Below are positions 43,118 to 51,485 of a DNA stretch of 64,000 nucleotides, piece by piece; positions within the stretch are counted from its first letter, which is position 1; each line of letters begins with the position of its first letter. The notes beneath the pieces are model-generated. The model did not search any database. It saw nothing but the letters and a program-made list of their open reading frames with translations, and was not told the DNA's origin. A program made the position numbers and the translations under genes. The stretch is from Amycolatopsis australiensis (GTDB taxonomy: Bacteria; Actinomycetota; Actinomycetes; Mycobacteriales; Pseudonocardiaceae): positions 4,898,001 to 4,962,000 of the forward strand of contig NZ_FPJG01000006.1 in NCBI RefSeq assembly GCF_900119165.1. Direction: 5' to 3'.

Positions 43118-43515
43118 AAGGCCGCCGCGACCAAGGCGGCGAGGGCGGGGACGAGCTGGGCGAGCGCGCCGCCGCGCCCGGCACCCCGTGGCCGGCTGAG
43201 CGCCAGCAGATCCGACACGCCGAGGGCGACCCCGGCCAGCGCCATGAACCCGCAGCAGTAGAGCACCAGCGCGCGTCCCGCGTCGGCGTGGCCGGTGTGC
43301 AGCAGGACCAGCCCGACGACCGGCCCGGCGGCCAGGAACAGGTTGTAGAACCCGACGTTGAACGACCACAGCCGGGTGGCGGGCAGATTCGCCGTGGGGA
43401 TCCGGAAGATGCCTTCGTGCACGCCCGGCCGTTCGAACAGCAGCACCTCCCAGGCGAACGCCAGCAGGTGCACCAGCACCGCCACCGCGGCGAAGACCTG
43501 CGCGACGGCGTTCAC
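43114..43515 (-). CDS. DUF1304-family membrane protein
   Basis: A 133-residue protein with four hydrophobic helices. VLVHLLAFAWEVLLFERPGV and FNVGFYNLFLAAGPVVGL are DUF1304-like; the family's role is not known. The GTG start overlaps the stop of the upstream cupin gene (GTGA), so the two are coupled. A longer frame to 43617 would run through the cupin gene. Confidence 0.8.
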   Translation of the reverse strand: MNAVAQVFAAVAVLVHLLAFAWEVLLFERPGVHEGIFRIPTANLPATRLWSFNVGFYNLFLAAGPVVGLVLLHTGHADAGRALVLYCCGFMALAGVALGVSDLLALSRPRGAGRGGALAQLVPALAALVAAAF

Positions 43516-43925
43516 GACGTCAGCTCGATGCCGTGCCGCCCGGCGATCTCCGGGATCCGGTCCGGGGTGGCCTGGTCCACGTCGCGGAAGAAGCGGCCCA
43601 TCCCGCCGGACAGGCACACCGCCAGGAACTTCGCCGACGGCGTGTGCACGGTGAACGTGTTCGGCGTGCCCGCCGGGATGCTGATCGACGCGCCGGGGCC
43701 GAGGTCGTGCAGCTCGCCGCCGGCGTAGACGGTGATGCGGCCGTGCAGGACGTAGAAGCTCTTCGCCCAGGGATCGGCGTGCGGCGGGACCGACGGGCCG
43801 CGCGGCGCGTCGACTTCGAACACCTCGTAGGCGTCGCCGGTGTGCTCGGCGCCGACCTTGACGGTGATCATCGCGTCCTTGGAGTCGAGTTCCGGGCCTT
43901 CGCCCGGCGCGCTGAAGTGGGTCAT
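43512..43925 (-). CDS. Cupin-domain protein
   Basis: A 137-residue single-domain cupin. VPPHADPWAKSFYVLHGRITVYAGG holds the first cupin motif and IPAGTPNTFTVHTPSAKFL the second. Binding and reaction are unknown. It is the first gene of a two-gene leftward unit with the DUF1304 protein, and divergent from the LuxR regulator 87 bases away, which may control it. Confidence 0.82.
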   Translation of the reverse strand: MTHFSAPGEGPELDSKDAMITVKVGAEHTGDAYEVFEVDAPRGPSVPPHADPWAKSFYVLHGRITVYAGGELHDLGPGASISIPAGTPNTFTVHTPSAKFLAVCLSGGMGRFFRDVDQATPDRIPEIAGRHGIELTS

Positions 43926-44012
43926 GCCGCCGACGCTAGGAAGGGCCCGGCCGGGTGACCATCCCGGAAAAGTGGGATACCGGCCGGCCGCGGCGCGGCG
44001 CATACTGCGACC

Positions 44013-45032
44013 ATGTGGGAGGGCCGGGCGCAGGGAGTACGGCGGGACGTCGCCGCGCTGGCGACGGCGGGCCTCGGCGTCGCCGAGCTGCACGCCGCCG
44101 CCATCGAGCTGGTCGACCGCGTGGTGCCCGCGGAGCTCACCTGCTGGGCGTCGCTGGACCCGGACACCGCGGTGATCAGCTCGATGACCAGCGGGCGGGC
44201 CCGGATCCCCGGCGAGTACGAGCCGCTGCTGGCGACCTACGAGTACGACGGCGCCCAGCCCCACACCTTCGCCGAGCTGGCCCGGCGGCCGGTGCCGGTG
44301 GCCCGGCTGTCGGACCTGCCCCGCCGCGACGTCGAGCGCAGCGGGCGGCTCACCGAGGTCTGGCGGCCGCTGGGGCTGGGCCACGAGCTGCGCGCGGTGT
44401 TCCGGGTCGACGGGACGAACTGGGGCGCGGCCGGCCTCGTGCGGCGCGGCGAGTTCAGCGACCGCGAAGTCGAGTTCCTGACGGCGGTCGCGCCGGCGCT
44501 GGCCGCGGCGACGCGGGTGGCCGCGCGCACGCGGGACACGGGGGAGCGGGCCGAGCCGGCGATCGTGGTGGTCGGCCCGGACGGCAGGCAGCGGGCGGCG
44601 ACCGCGGCGGCCGCGCAGTGGCGGTCCGAACTGGACGAAGTCGCGCCCGGCCGGTTCGCGGTGCTGGTGCGCGCGGTGGTGGCGGGAGCGCGGGCCGCGG
44701 CGACGGGCTCGTTCCGCGCCCGGGTGCGCGACGCCCGCGGTGGCTGGCTGGTGCTCCAGGCCAGCCGGCTGGTGGGGGCGGAGGACGACGAGACGGTGGT
44801 GACGGTCGCCCGCGCGTCGGGAGCCGATCTGCTGGGCGTGCTGCTGGCGGCCTACGGCCTGACCGCCCGGGAACGCGACGTCTGCCGCGAGGTACTGGCC
44901 GGGCGGTCCACATCGGACATCGCGGGCCGGCTCGGGATCTCCGCGCACACGGTGCAGGACCATCTGAAGGCCGTGTTCGGCAAGGTCGACGTCCGCAGCC
45001 GCGGCGAGCTGACGGCGAAGCTGCTGTCCTAA
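44013..45032 (+). CDS. LuxR-family regulator with N-terminal GAF-like domain
   Basis: A 339-residue regulator. The C-terminal LuxR helix-turn-helix is LTARERDVCREVLAGRSTSD through TVQDHLKAVFGKVDVRSRGE (about 285-335). The N-terminal 150 residues look like a GAF/PAS-type sensor without a visible phospho-acceptor motif. It is divergent from the cupin/DUF1304 pair. The start ATG has no strong ribosome site. Its end runs up to the converging hydrolase. Confidence 0.85.
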   Translation: MWEGRAQGVRRDVAALATAGLGVAELHAAAIELVDRVVPAELTCWASLDPDTAVISSMTSGRARIPGEYEPLLATYEYDGAQPHTFAELARRPVPVARLSDLPRRDVERSGRLTEVWRPLGLGHELRAVFRVDGTNWGAAGLVRRGEFSDREVEFLTAVAPALAAATRVAARTRDTGERAEPAIVVVGPDGRQRAATAAAAQWRSELDEVAPGRFAVLVRAVVAGARAAATGSFRARVRDARGGWLVLQASRLVGAEDDETVVTVARASGADLLGVLLAAYGLTARERDVCREVLAGRSTSDIAGRLGISAHTVQDHLKAVFGKVDVRSRGELTAKLLS

Positions 45033-45862
45033 AGGAACTTGCGCAGCAGCGCGTTGACTTCCCCGGGCCGTTCCATCGCCGGAAGGTGGCCGGTGTCGGG
45101 CAGTTCGACGAGTTCCGCCGCCGGCAACGACTCCGCCAGGTGCCGGGACAGCTCCACCAGCCCCGGTGCGTCCGCCGTGCCGATCACCACCAACGCGGGC
45201 GTCCCGATCTCGGCCAGCCGGTGCCGGGTGTCCGTGATCCGCTCCGTCCACTGTGGAGCCGTCCACTCGCGCCGGTAGACTTCCTCGCACATTTCCCGGA
45301 CCAGCGCGAGCATTTCCGCGGGCAGCACGGACACGTCCCGGTCCGGACCGGCGACCAGGTAGCGGATGTTGGCCTCCGCCATGGCCCGCACGTCCGCCGG
45401 GTCGACGTCGCCTTCGCGGGCGGCGTAGCGGGCCAGGCGCTCGGCGGGGACGATCTCCGCCGTCAGCCGCGCGATGTCCCGCTGCATGTGGTCCGGCCAC
45501 GTGTGCCCGGTCAGGCCCGAGCCGAGCAGCGCGAGCCGGGTGATCCGCTCCGGCGCGGCGAGGGCAGCGTCCAGCGCGCACGCCCCGCCCATCGACGCCC
45601 CGACCAGCGCGGCCCGCTCGATCCCCCGGGCATCGAGCAGGGCCAGCAGGTCCTCGTAGTGGGCGTGCTCGCCGGTGCGGCCGCCGGTCTCCCCGAAACC
45701 GCGGCGGTCGTAGCGGATCACCCGGTGCGTGGCGGCGAGCGCGGTGAACTGGGCGTCCCACATCCGGCGGTCGCCGATCGCGGAGTGCAGCAGCACGACG
45801 GCGGGCCCCTCACCCGCTTCGTCGTAGCCGAACGCCGTCCCGCCCACCTCGATCGTCGCCAT
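45029..45862 (-). CDS. Alpha/beta-fold hydrolase
   Basis: A 277-residue hydrolase. The oxyanion region is VLLHSAIGDRRMW, the nucleophile elbow is GASMGG (Ser near 91), the acid is probably the Asp in VIGTADAPG, and the His is in PDTGHLPAMERP. The group includes esterases, dehalogenases and lactonases; no specific choice can be made. It is a single gene between the LuxR gene and a crotonase. Confidence 0.85.
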   Translation of the reverse strand: MATIEVGGTAFGYDEAGEGPAVVLLHSAIGDRRMWDAQFTALAATHRVIRYDRRGFGETGGRTGEHAHYEDLLALLDARGIERAALVGASMGGACALDAALAAPERITRLALLGSGLTGHTWPDHMQRDIARLTAEIVPAERLARYAAREGDVDPADVRAMAEANIRYLVAGPDRDVSVLPAEMLALVREMCEEVYRREWTAPQWTERITDTRHRLAEIGTPALVVIGTADAPGLVELSRHLAESLPAAELVELPDTGHLPAMERPGEVNALLRKFL

Positions 45863-45935
45863 GGCCCCAAGCTACCGCCGCGAACGCGTCACAGACGCGG
45901 GGTTTCGCTGAGGGCGAGCGGCTAGGGTGCCGGGC

Positions 45936-46715
45936 ATGACCGACGGATTCGACCTGACGCGCGACGGCGAGGTCGCGCGCCTGACGTTCACGCGGCCGGC
46001 GAAGATGAACGCCATCACCTACGGCATGTGGGCGGCGATCCCGGACGTCGTCGCCGAGGTGGAGGCCGATCCGGCGCTCAAGGTGCTGCTGCTCACCGGC
46101 GAGGGCGAGCACTTCTCGGCGGGCGCGGACATCAGCGAGTTCCGGGACCTGCGGACGACCGCCGAAGGGGCGGCGAGCTACGACAAGGCGGTCGAGGGCG
46201 CGGTGGCGGCGCTGACCGCGATGCGCAAGCCGTCGGTGGCGATGATCCGGGGCAACTGCATCGGCGGCGGCTGCCAGGTGTCGGTGGCGTGCGACTTCCG
46301 GTTCGCGGCCGAGGGTTCCCGCTTCGGCATCACCCCGGCGAAGCTCGGCATCGTCTACCACTTCGACTCGACGCGCCAGCTGGTGTCCCTGGTCGGCCCG
46401 GCGCACGCGAAGTACTTCCTGCTGTCCGGCGAGCTGATCACGGCGGCCCGGGCACGCGAGATCGGACTGCTCAACGACGTCTTCCCGGCCGCCGAGCTGG
46501 AAGCGTCGACGCGGGCGTTCGCGGCCACGCTGTGCGTCCGCTCGCAGGCTTCGATCCGCGGGATGAACCGGATCATCGAGAAGATCGTCGCGGGGCAGGA
46601 GACGCCGGACGCGGAGGTCGAGCAGATCCGGTCCGACGCCCTGCACGGAGTGGACTACGCGGAGGGCGTCGCCGCCTTCCTCGAGCGCCGCCCGCCGCGG
46701 TTCGCCTACCGCTGA
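45936..46715 (+). CDS. Enoyl-CoA hydratase/isomerase (crotonase) family protein
   Basis: A 259-residue crotonase. The CoA and oxyanion blocks are EHFSAGADISEF and IGGGCQVSVACDFRFAAEGS. The segment GITPAKLGIVYHFDSTRQL has Ala where hydratases have the first catalytic Glu, so true hydratase activity is doubtful and another crotonase reaction is possible. The ATG at 45936 is preferred; a GTG three codons upstream is in frame. Confidence 0.85.
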   Translation: MTDGFDLTRDGEVARLTFTRPAKMNAITYGMWAAIPDVVAEVEADPALKVLLLTGEGEHFSAGADISEFRDLRTTAEGAASYDKAVEGAVAALTAMRKPSVAMIRGNCIGGGCQVSVACDFRFAAEGSRFGITPAKLGIVYHFDSTRQLVSLVGPAHAKYFLLSGELITAARAREIGLLNDVFPAAELEASTRAFAATLCVRSQASIRGMNRIIEKIVAGQETPDAEVEQIRSDALHGVDYAEGVAAFLERRPPRFAYR

Positions 46716-46726
46716 TCCGGGCCCGC

Positions 46727-47287
46727 TCAGGCGTCGAGGTAGGGGCGGAAGTGGTCGGCGACCACGTCGGTGACGGCGGCCGGGCCGAGCTTGCCGTCGA
46801 CCTCGATGACGCGGATGCCGAGCTCCCGCGCCGAGCGCACGGCCTGCGCGGCGAGCATCCGGTCGCGGGTCAGCCGGGTCCGCTGGCGCGGGATCGCGGG
46901 CTCGTCCGCCCGGTGCCGCAGCTGGTGCTGGCGGAACAGCTCGGTCGGGACCAGCACGACCATCCGGCTCGGCGAGTCCACGAGCGGCGCGACCAGCTCC
47001 GGCCGCAGCCCGCGGCCCTCGGCGACGATGGGCCGCGGTGACGTCAGCGCGCGCAGGTCGTCCAGCGCCCACTCGAACCGCTGCCGGAACTCGGCGAGCA
47101 CGGCGGTCAGCTGGTCGCCTGCCGGGACGTCGTCGGGCGGGCTCGCGGGCCGGATCCGGTCGTCGTGGTGGTAGGTCGTGAGCCCGTGGCGCGCGGCCAG
47201 CAGCCGGGCGACGGTCGACTTGCCGCTCCACGGCGCGCCGCCGATCCACAGCGCCTTCCGCAGGGTCCCGAACGGATCCGAGGTCAT
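46727..47287 (-). CDS. P-loop kinase-like protein
   Basis: A 186-residue nucleotide-binding protein. Walker A is GGAPWSGKST (about 16-25). A lid-like region rich in Arg (RHRADEPAIPRQRTRLTRDR) resembles small-molecule kinases. The substrate is unknown. It converges on the crotonase gene with an 11-base gap and stands alone. Confidence 0.75.
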   Translation of the reverse strand: MTSDPFGTLRKALWIGGAPWSGKSTVARLLAARHGLTTYHHDDRIRPASPPDDVPAGDQLTAVLAEFRQRFEWALDDLRALTSPRPIVAEGRGLRPELVAPLVDSPSRMVVLVPTELFRQHQLRHRADEPAIPRQRTRLTRDRMLAAQAVRSARELGIRVIEVDGKLGPAAVTDVVADHFRPYLDA

Positions 47288-47352
47288 CTTCCGACTATCG
47301 CGGCACCGGCGGGCCGAAGGCCAGTGTTCGGGCGCCGGTTGATCCGTTCAGC

Positions 47353-48150
47353 TCAGGGCCGCTCGCCCTCGTCCTCGGCGACGAGCACGGTGGAGCCGCC
47401 GGCGCAGCCCGGCCGGCCGCCGACCCGGAAGTGGAACCGCGAGCCCGGCCGGACGGCGGCGATCACCTGCGTGTCGGCCGTGTCGAGCACGATGATCGCG
47501 TGCTCGGCGGTGATCGGCTCAGGGCGCGGGATCTCCGGGGGCACGACCGGGATGGGCAGCGTGCCGCTGACCGAGCCGGAGCCGTCGTCGTGCTCGTTCT
47601 CGCCGGCGGCAGGCTCGAACGGCGGCGGCGGGACCAGCCGCGGGCGGCGGCGCCACCAGAGGCCGGCGAGCAGGCCGGTCAGCAGGCCACCGGTGCCGCT
47701 GACGGCGGAAGCGAGCCCGGCGCCGAGCCCGGAGGACTCCGGTGCCGCGGCGGGTTTCGCCGGTTGCGCGACCGGCGGGGCCGTCGGCAGCGGCCCGAAC
47801 CGCACGCCGGGGTCGCGGGCGTCGTCGGGCAGCTGCAGGACCTGGCCGGGCTCGATCGCGGTGGGATCGGTGAACGGCGTGCCGTCCGGACGCGCCCGGC
47901 CCTGGTTGAGCCGGAAGATCTCGGGGAAGCGGCGGCCGTCGCCGAGAGCGCGTTCGGCGATCTTGAAGAGCGTGATGTCGTCGGGGTTGCCGGCGTGCGG
48001 GACGATGTAGTACTTCACCGGCGGCGGAGGCGGCGCGCTCTGCGCGAGCGCGGGCCCACCGGCGAACACGGCGAAGAGGATGCCGGCGGCACCGGCCTGC
48101 CCGGCCCGCCCGAGGACGCGGCGCACCGCGGGAACCCGGTTTTCGCCCAT
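47353..48150 (-). CDS. Exported protein with LysM-like domain and one membrane helix
   Basis: A 265-residue protein. A signal peptide (about 1-37, cleavage near ALAQS) precedes a LysM-like region, YYIVPHAGNPDDITLFKIAE through IEPGQVLQLPDD, which would bind peptidoglycan. A Pro/Ala linker and a membrane helix (about 150-170) lead to a proline-rich cytoplasmic or wall part. The ATG follows GAGAGGTGGG. The gene is preceded by a tandem-repeat region. Confidence 0.78.
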   Translation of the reverse strand: MGENRVPAVRRVLGRAGQAGAAGILFAVFAGGPALAQSAPPPPPVKYYIVPHAGNPDDITLFKIAERALGDGRRFPEIFRLNQGRARPDGTPFTDPTAIEPGQVLQLPDDARDPGVRFGPLPTAPPVAQPAKPAAAPESSGLGAGLASAVSGTGGLLTGLLAGLWWRRRPRLVPPPPFEPAAGENEHDDGSGSVSGTLPIPVVPPEIPRPEPITAEHAIIVLDTADTQVIAAVRPGSRFHFRVGGRPGCAGGSTVLVAEDEGERP

Positions 48151-48472
48151 GGCCGCCCACCTCTCCCCGGCGACCCCGGCGGGTCTCCGGTGTTGCCCGG
48201 GTACACGGGGGCGGAGCGGGCGAGGTTCAGATCTCGCCGCAGGGCACGGTGCGCGGTGGTTTGCGGGCGAAGTTCGGGTCTTGCCGGACGCGACCGCGAT
48301 CGGCGGCTTGCGGGCCGGGTTCGGACCTTGCCGGACGGCACGGTGCGCGGTGGTTTGCGGGCGAAGTTCGGACCTTGCCGGACGCGACCGCGAGCGGCGG
48401 ATTGCCCGGGGTGCGAGATCGAGCGCGCGACTCGCGCGGCCGGCTGCACCCGCGGGCATCAGAGGCCGCAGA
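48151..48472. repeat. Tandem 47-bp repeat region between LysM and aminotransferase genes
   Basis: Three 47-base units lie end to end at 48258-48304, 48305-48351 and 48352-48398, each built on TTGCGGGC..., GTTCGG and CTTGCCGGAC. Units 1 and 3 are nearly identical (two to three differences) and unit 2 differs mostly in its last 15 bases. Partial units flank them. No gene is present in this 322-base gap, which must also hold the promoter of the LysM gene. Confidence 0.75.
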
Positions 48473-49255
48473 TCAGATCTCGTCCCAGGGCACCGTCTCG
48501 TACGCCTCCGCCAGCAGCTTCACCGCGCGGTCCGCCGGTGGCAGCACCAGGTCGTCGACCGCGGCGACCGGACGGCCCGGGGTCTCCGAGTTCGTCAGGA
48601 ACATCGCGTCGAACTCGCGGAGGTCCGCCGGCCGGACCGGGCGCGTCTGCTGCGGGACGCCGAGCCGGCGCAGGGCTTCCTTCTGCACCAGCATCGTGAT
48701 GCCCGGCAGCACCGCGGCTTCCGGCCACACGATCGTGTCGCCCGCCAGGAACCCCGCGTTCCAGATCGACGCCTCGCTGATCCGGCCTCCGGCGTCGACG
48801 AACAGCGCGTCGTCGAAGCCGGCCAGCCGGGCCTGGCGGCTCTGGTGGATCAGGCCGAACGTGCCGAGGTGCTTCACCTGCGGCAGTTCCCGCTGGTAGC
48901 GCACGGTCCGCAGGCGCAGCGGCGCCGGGTCGGGCGGGCGCGGCGGGTGCGTGCGGACCAGGATCTCCGGGGTCATCGGCTCGTCGAACGACCGCGTGAC
49001 GACCACGACCCGCACCGACAGCGCCGGCTCGTCCGCGATCGCCTTCCGGACGTACGACCGCACCCGGTCCGGGTCGAGGTCGGTGCCGAACAGCAGCCGG
49101 GTGCTCGTGGCGAGCCGTTCGAGGTGGTACGCGAGCCCGCGGACCCGCCCGTCCCGGACCTGCATCGCGGTGAAATGGCCGTAGGCGGTCATTCCCGCGA
49201 CGAAGGCACCCGGGCCGAGCGGCTCCCCGTTCAGCTCGACGCGCGCCGCCGTCAC
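48473..49255 (-). CDS. Class IV aminotransferase / aminodeoxychorismate lyase-like protein
   Basis: A 260-residue PLP fold-type IV protein. The PLP lysine is probably in ELPQVKHLGTF (near 140), and the glutamate in GRISEASIWN positions the ring nitrogen. AYHLERLATSTRLLFG is the usual N-terminal arginine region. It may be a branched-chain aminotransferase-like enzyme or an aminodeoxychorismate lyase; its short length favours the latter. The GTG overlaps the stop of the cyclophilin gene. Confidence 0.82.
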   Translation of the reverse strand: MTAARVELNGEPLGPGAFVAGMTAYGHFTAMQVRDGRVRGLAYHLERLATSTRLLFGTDLDPDRVRSYVRKAIADEPALSVRVVVVTRSFDEPMTPEILVRTHPPRPPDPAPLRLRTVRYQRELPQVKHLGTFGLIHQSRQARLAGFDDALFVDAGGRISEASIWNAGFLAGDTIVWPEAAVLPGITMLVQKEALRRLGVPQQTRPVRPADLREFDAMFLTNSETPGRPVAAVDDLVLPPADRAVKLLAEAYETVPWDEI

Positions 49256-50127
49256 TGGACGGTGACGCCGGTGAACTTCACCTGCTTCGTCGGTGCCCCG
49301 GTGCCGTCCTGCGGGTTCGGGTTCGCGATGCCCGCCTTGGCGACCGCGTCGAGCACCTTCAGGCCCTCGTCGCTGATGCTGCCGAACACCGAGTAGTCCG
49401 CCGGCAGGCCGTCGGCGTTGCCGTAGACCATGAAGAACTGGCTGCCGCCGGAGTTCGGGGCCTGCGTCTTGGCCATCGCCAGGATGCCGCGGCCGTACTT
49501 GATCTCCGGGAACGCCTCGTCCGGCATCGTGTAGCCGGGGCCGCCCTGGCCGTCGGTCGTCGGGTCGCCGGTGGCCGTCGGGTCACCGCACTGCAGCATC
49601 TGCAGGCCCTCGGTGCCCAGCCGGTGGCACATCGTGTCGTTGTAGAAGTTCTGCTTGGCCAGGCTGACGAAACTCTGCACCGCGCACGGCGCGAGCGACC
49701 GGTCGAGCGTCAGGGGGATGTCGCCCGCGGTGCTCTTGAGCGTCACGTTCACCGTGCCGGTCGACGGGACGTTCTTGCCGTCGGGCAGGTTCACCTTCTT
49801 CGGCGCCTTGCCCGTCGTGTCGGCCTTGAAGTCGCACGTCGTCGGGTTCGGCAGCGGCGTCGACCGCTTCGGCAGCGGCGTCCGCTGCGTCGGGATCTGG
49901 AGGTCCGTCGGCGGCGGGGCGGCCGAGGACGACGACGCCGCCGTGTCGGTGCCGTTGCCGCTGTTGGCGCTCACGATCCACACCACAACGCCGGCGACGA
50001 CGAGGACGGCCACACCGACCACACCAGCGCCGATCCTCCGGCGTCGCTTCTGCTGCTCCAATCGGCGCTCGAGCTGCCGCTCGAGCTTGCGCTTCGCAGC
50101 TTCGCGGCGCTGCTGGTTGGTCGCCAC
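49252..50127 (-). CDS. ppiB: Membrane-anchored cyclophilin-type peptidyl-prolyl isomerase
   Basis: A 291-residue foldase. A basic coiled N-terminus (RREAAKRKLERQLERRLEQQ) is followed by one helix (about 33-54), a Ser/Pro-rich linker, and a cyclophilin domain from about 125 with SFVSLAKQNFYNDTMCHRL, GGPGYTMPDEAF and SGGSQFFMVYGNADG. It is expected to act outside the membrane. In mycobacteria ppiB lies next to relA (Rv2582 by memory); here about 8 kb of other genes separate them. The GTG follows GGAGGG. Confidence 0.9.
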   Translation of the reverse strand: MATNQQRREAAKRKLERQLERRLEQQKRRRRIGAGVVGVAVLVVAGVVVWIVSANSGNGTDTAASSSSAAPPPTDLQIPTQRTPLPKRSTPLPNPTTCDFKADTTGKAPKKVNLPDGKNVPSTGTVNVTLKSTAGDIPLTLDRSLAPCAVQSFVSLAKQNFYNDTMCHRLGTEGLQMLQCGDPTATGDPTTDGQGGPGYTMPDEAFPEIKYGRGILAMAKTQAPNSGGSQFFMVYGNADGLPADYSVFGSISDEGLKVLDAVAKAGIANPNPQDGTGAPTKQVKFTGVTVQ

Positions 50128-50274
50128 CCCGTACCCTCCAGGTTTCCGCTCGTGTCACACGTCTGAGGTAGCGGCAGTGTATGGGCACAGCCTGTGAGGA
50201 CCATGTACAGGGCCCGCTAGTCTCAACCCGATCGTGATCGGCGCCATCCGGCGCGGATGTCCGGGAGGCGTTCG

Positions 50275-50841
50275 GTGCTCGTCGTCGGGTTCGGCTGCGG
50301 CCCGCTGCAGGCCAACTGCTACCTGCTGGCGGAGGCCGCCGGCGGGCCGTGCGTGGTCGTGGACCCGGGGCAGGAGGTGGCCGGTCCGCTGGCCGCCGCG
50401 CTGGCCGGGCACCGGCTCGTCCCGGCGGCCCTCCTCGCCACCCACGGCCACCCGGACCACGTCGCTTCGGCCGCGGCGCTGTCGGCCGAACACGGCGTCC
50501 CCCTGCACCTGCACCCGGCCGACGCGCCGCTGTACGACGGCGACAGCGTCCCGCTCGAACCAGGCACCTTCGCCGGCCTGGACGTCGGCGTCCGGCACGC
50601 GCCGGGGCACACACCGGGGTCGGTGGTGCTGGACCTGGAGACGGCCGAGGGCGGCAGGCTCGCCCTGACCGGCGACACGCTGTTCGCGGGCTCGGTCGGG
50701 CGCGGCGACGTCACGGAGTCGCTGCGCCGCCTGCTGGCGAGCCTCCCGGACGACACGGTGGTGCTGCCGGGACACGGCCCGGCGACGACGATCGGCCGGG
50801 AACGCGCGGGCAACCCGTTCCTCGCCGGAACGGGGGCGTGA
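50275..50841 (+). CDS. Metallo-beta-lactamase-fold hydrolase (glyoxalase II-like)
   Basis: A 188-residue binuclear metal hydrolase. The metal motif is THGHPDH (near 62-68), followed by HAPGHTPGSV, GDTLFAGSVGRGD and PGHGPATT, all conserved in small glyoxalase II-like enzymes. The GTG at 50275 is chosen because GGGAGG lies six bases before it; an ATG at 50257 has no site. It is divergent from ppiB, the mycobacterial arrangement. Confidence 0.9.
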   Translation: MLVVGFGCGPLQANCYLLAEAAGGPCVVVDPGQEVAGPLAAALAGHRLVPAALLATHGHPDHVASAAALSAEHGVPLHLHPADAPLYDGDSVPLEPGTFAGLDVGVRHAPGHTPGSVVLDLETAEGGRLALTGDTLFAGSVGRGDVTESLRRLLASLPDDTVVLPGHGPATTIGRERAGNPFLAGTGA

Positions 50842-50843
50842 GC

Positions 50844-51485
50844 ATGGCCGGAGAGACGACCGAGCGGCTGGCGCTGTTCGAGGAGGACCCGCGCGGACGG
50901 CGGCGGCGCGGGATCTCGGGCCTGATCGGCGTGGTGATCGTCGCCGCGGCGTTCGGCGGGATCGCCGGCCTGATCGGCGGCACCGTTGCCGGCCTGGTCG
51001 TCGCCGTGGCCGTCGCGGCGCCGCTGCTGTACGTCATGGCGGTCAGCATCCGGCGGCGCGTCTGGCTGGAGGGCTCGACGCTGATCGTCCGCACCTGGGG
51101 GCTGCGCCGCGTCGACCTGGTCGCCGCGACGCGGCTCGACCTCGTGATCGGCGACGTCCGCGGCAACCGGACGGTGAGCCTGCTCGTCAACGCCGGGCAG
51201 CGCGGCAAGGTCGCGAAAGTCGACCTCGCGGTGTTCTCCGGCACCGGCGGCCGCGAGCTGGGCGTCCTGCAGCTGCGGAAGCTGGCGAACGCGCTGATGA
51301 ACAACGTCGAGGCGAACGGCCTGGTGTTCGGCGAGCTGCTCGTCGCCGAACTGAAGGCCGAGGCCCGGGGCGCCGCGGTGGCGGAACGCCCGCTCTACCG
51401 GCTGGCTTCGGTGGCGCCGTCGGGCAAGTACGTCCAGCGGTTCACGATGGAAGCCGTCAGCCGGTTCGTGGCAACGCTGGACTGA
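50844..51485 (+). CDS. Conserved-type membrane protein
   Basis: A 213-residue protein with two close N-terminal helices (about 24-67) and a soluble C-terminal part like a PH-type domain (RRRVWLEGSTLIVRTWGLRR). I do not recognise a named family. A GTG at 50838 overlapping the upstream stop is an alternative start and would couple it to the hydrolase gene. Its last 29 bases overlap the end of the converging YibE/F gene. Confidence 0.7.
   Translation: MAGETTERLALFEEDPRGRRRRGISGLIGVVIVAAAFGGIAGLIGGTVAGLVVAVAVAAPLLYVMAVSIRRRVWLEGSTLIVRTWGLRRVDLVAATRLDLVIGDVRGNRTVSLLVNAGQRGKVAKVDLAVFSGTGGRELGVLQLRKLANALMNNVEANGLVFGELLVAELKAEARGAAVAERPLYRLASVAPSGKYVQRFTMEAVSRFVATLD

Noticed and set aside
48258..48398. 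A CRISPR array in the 47-bp repeat region.
   Set aside because: The units are contiguous without unique spacers, there are only three, and no cas gene is present.
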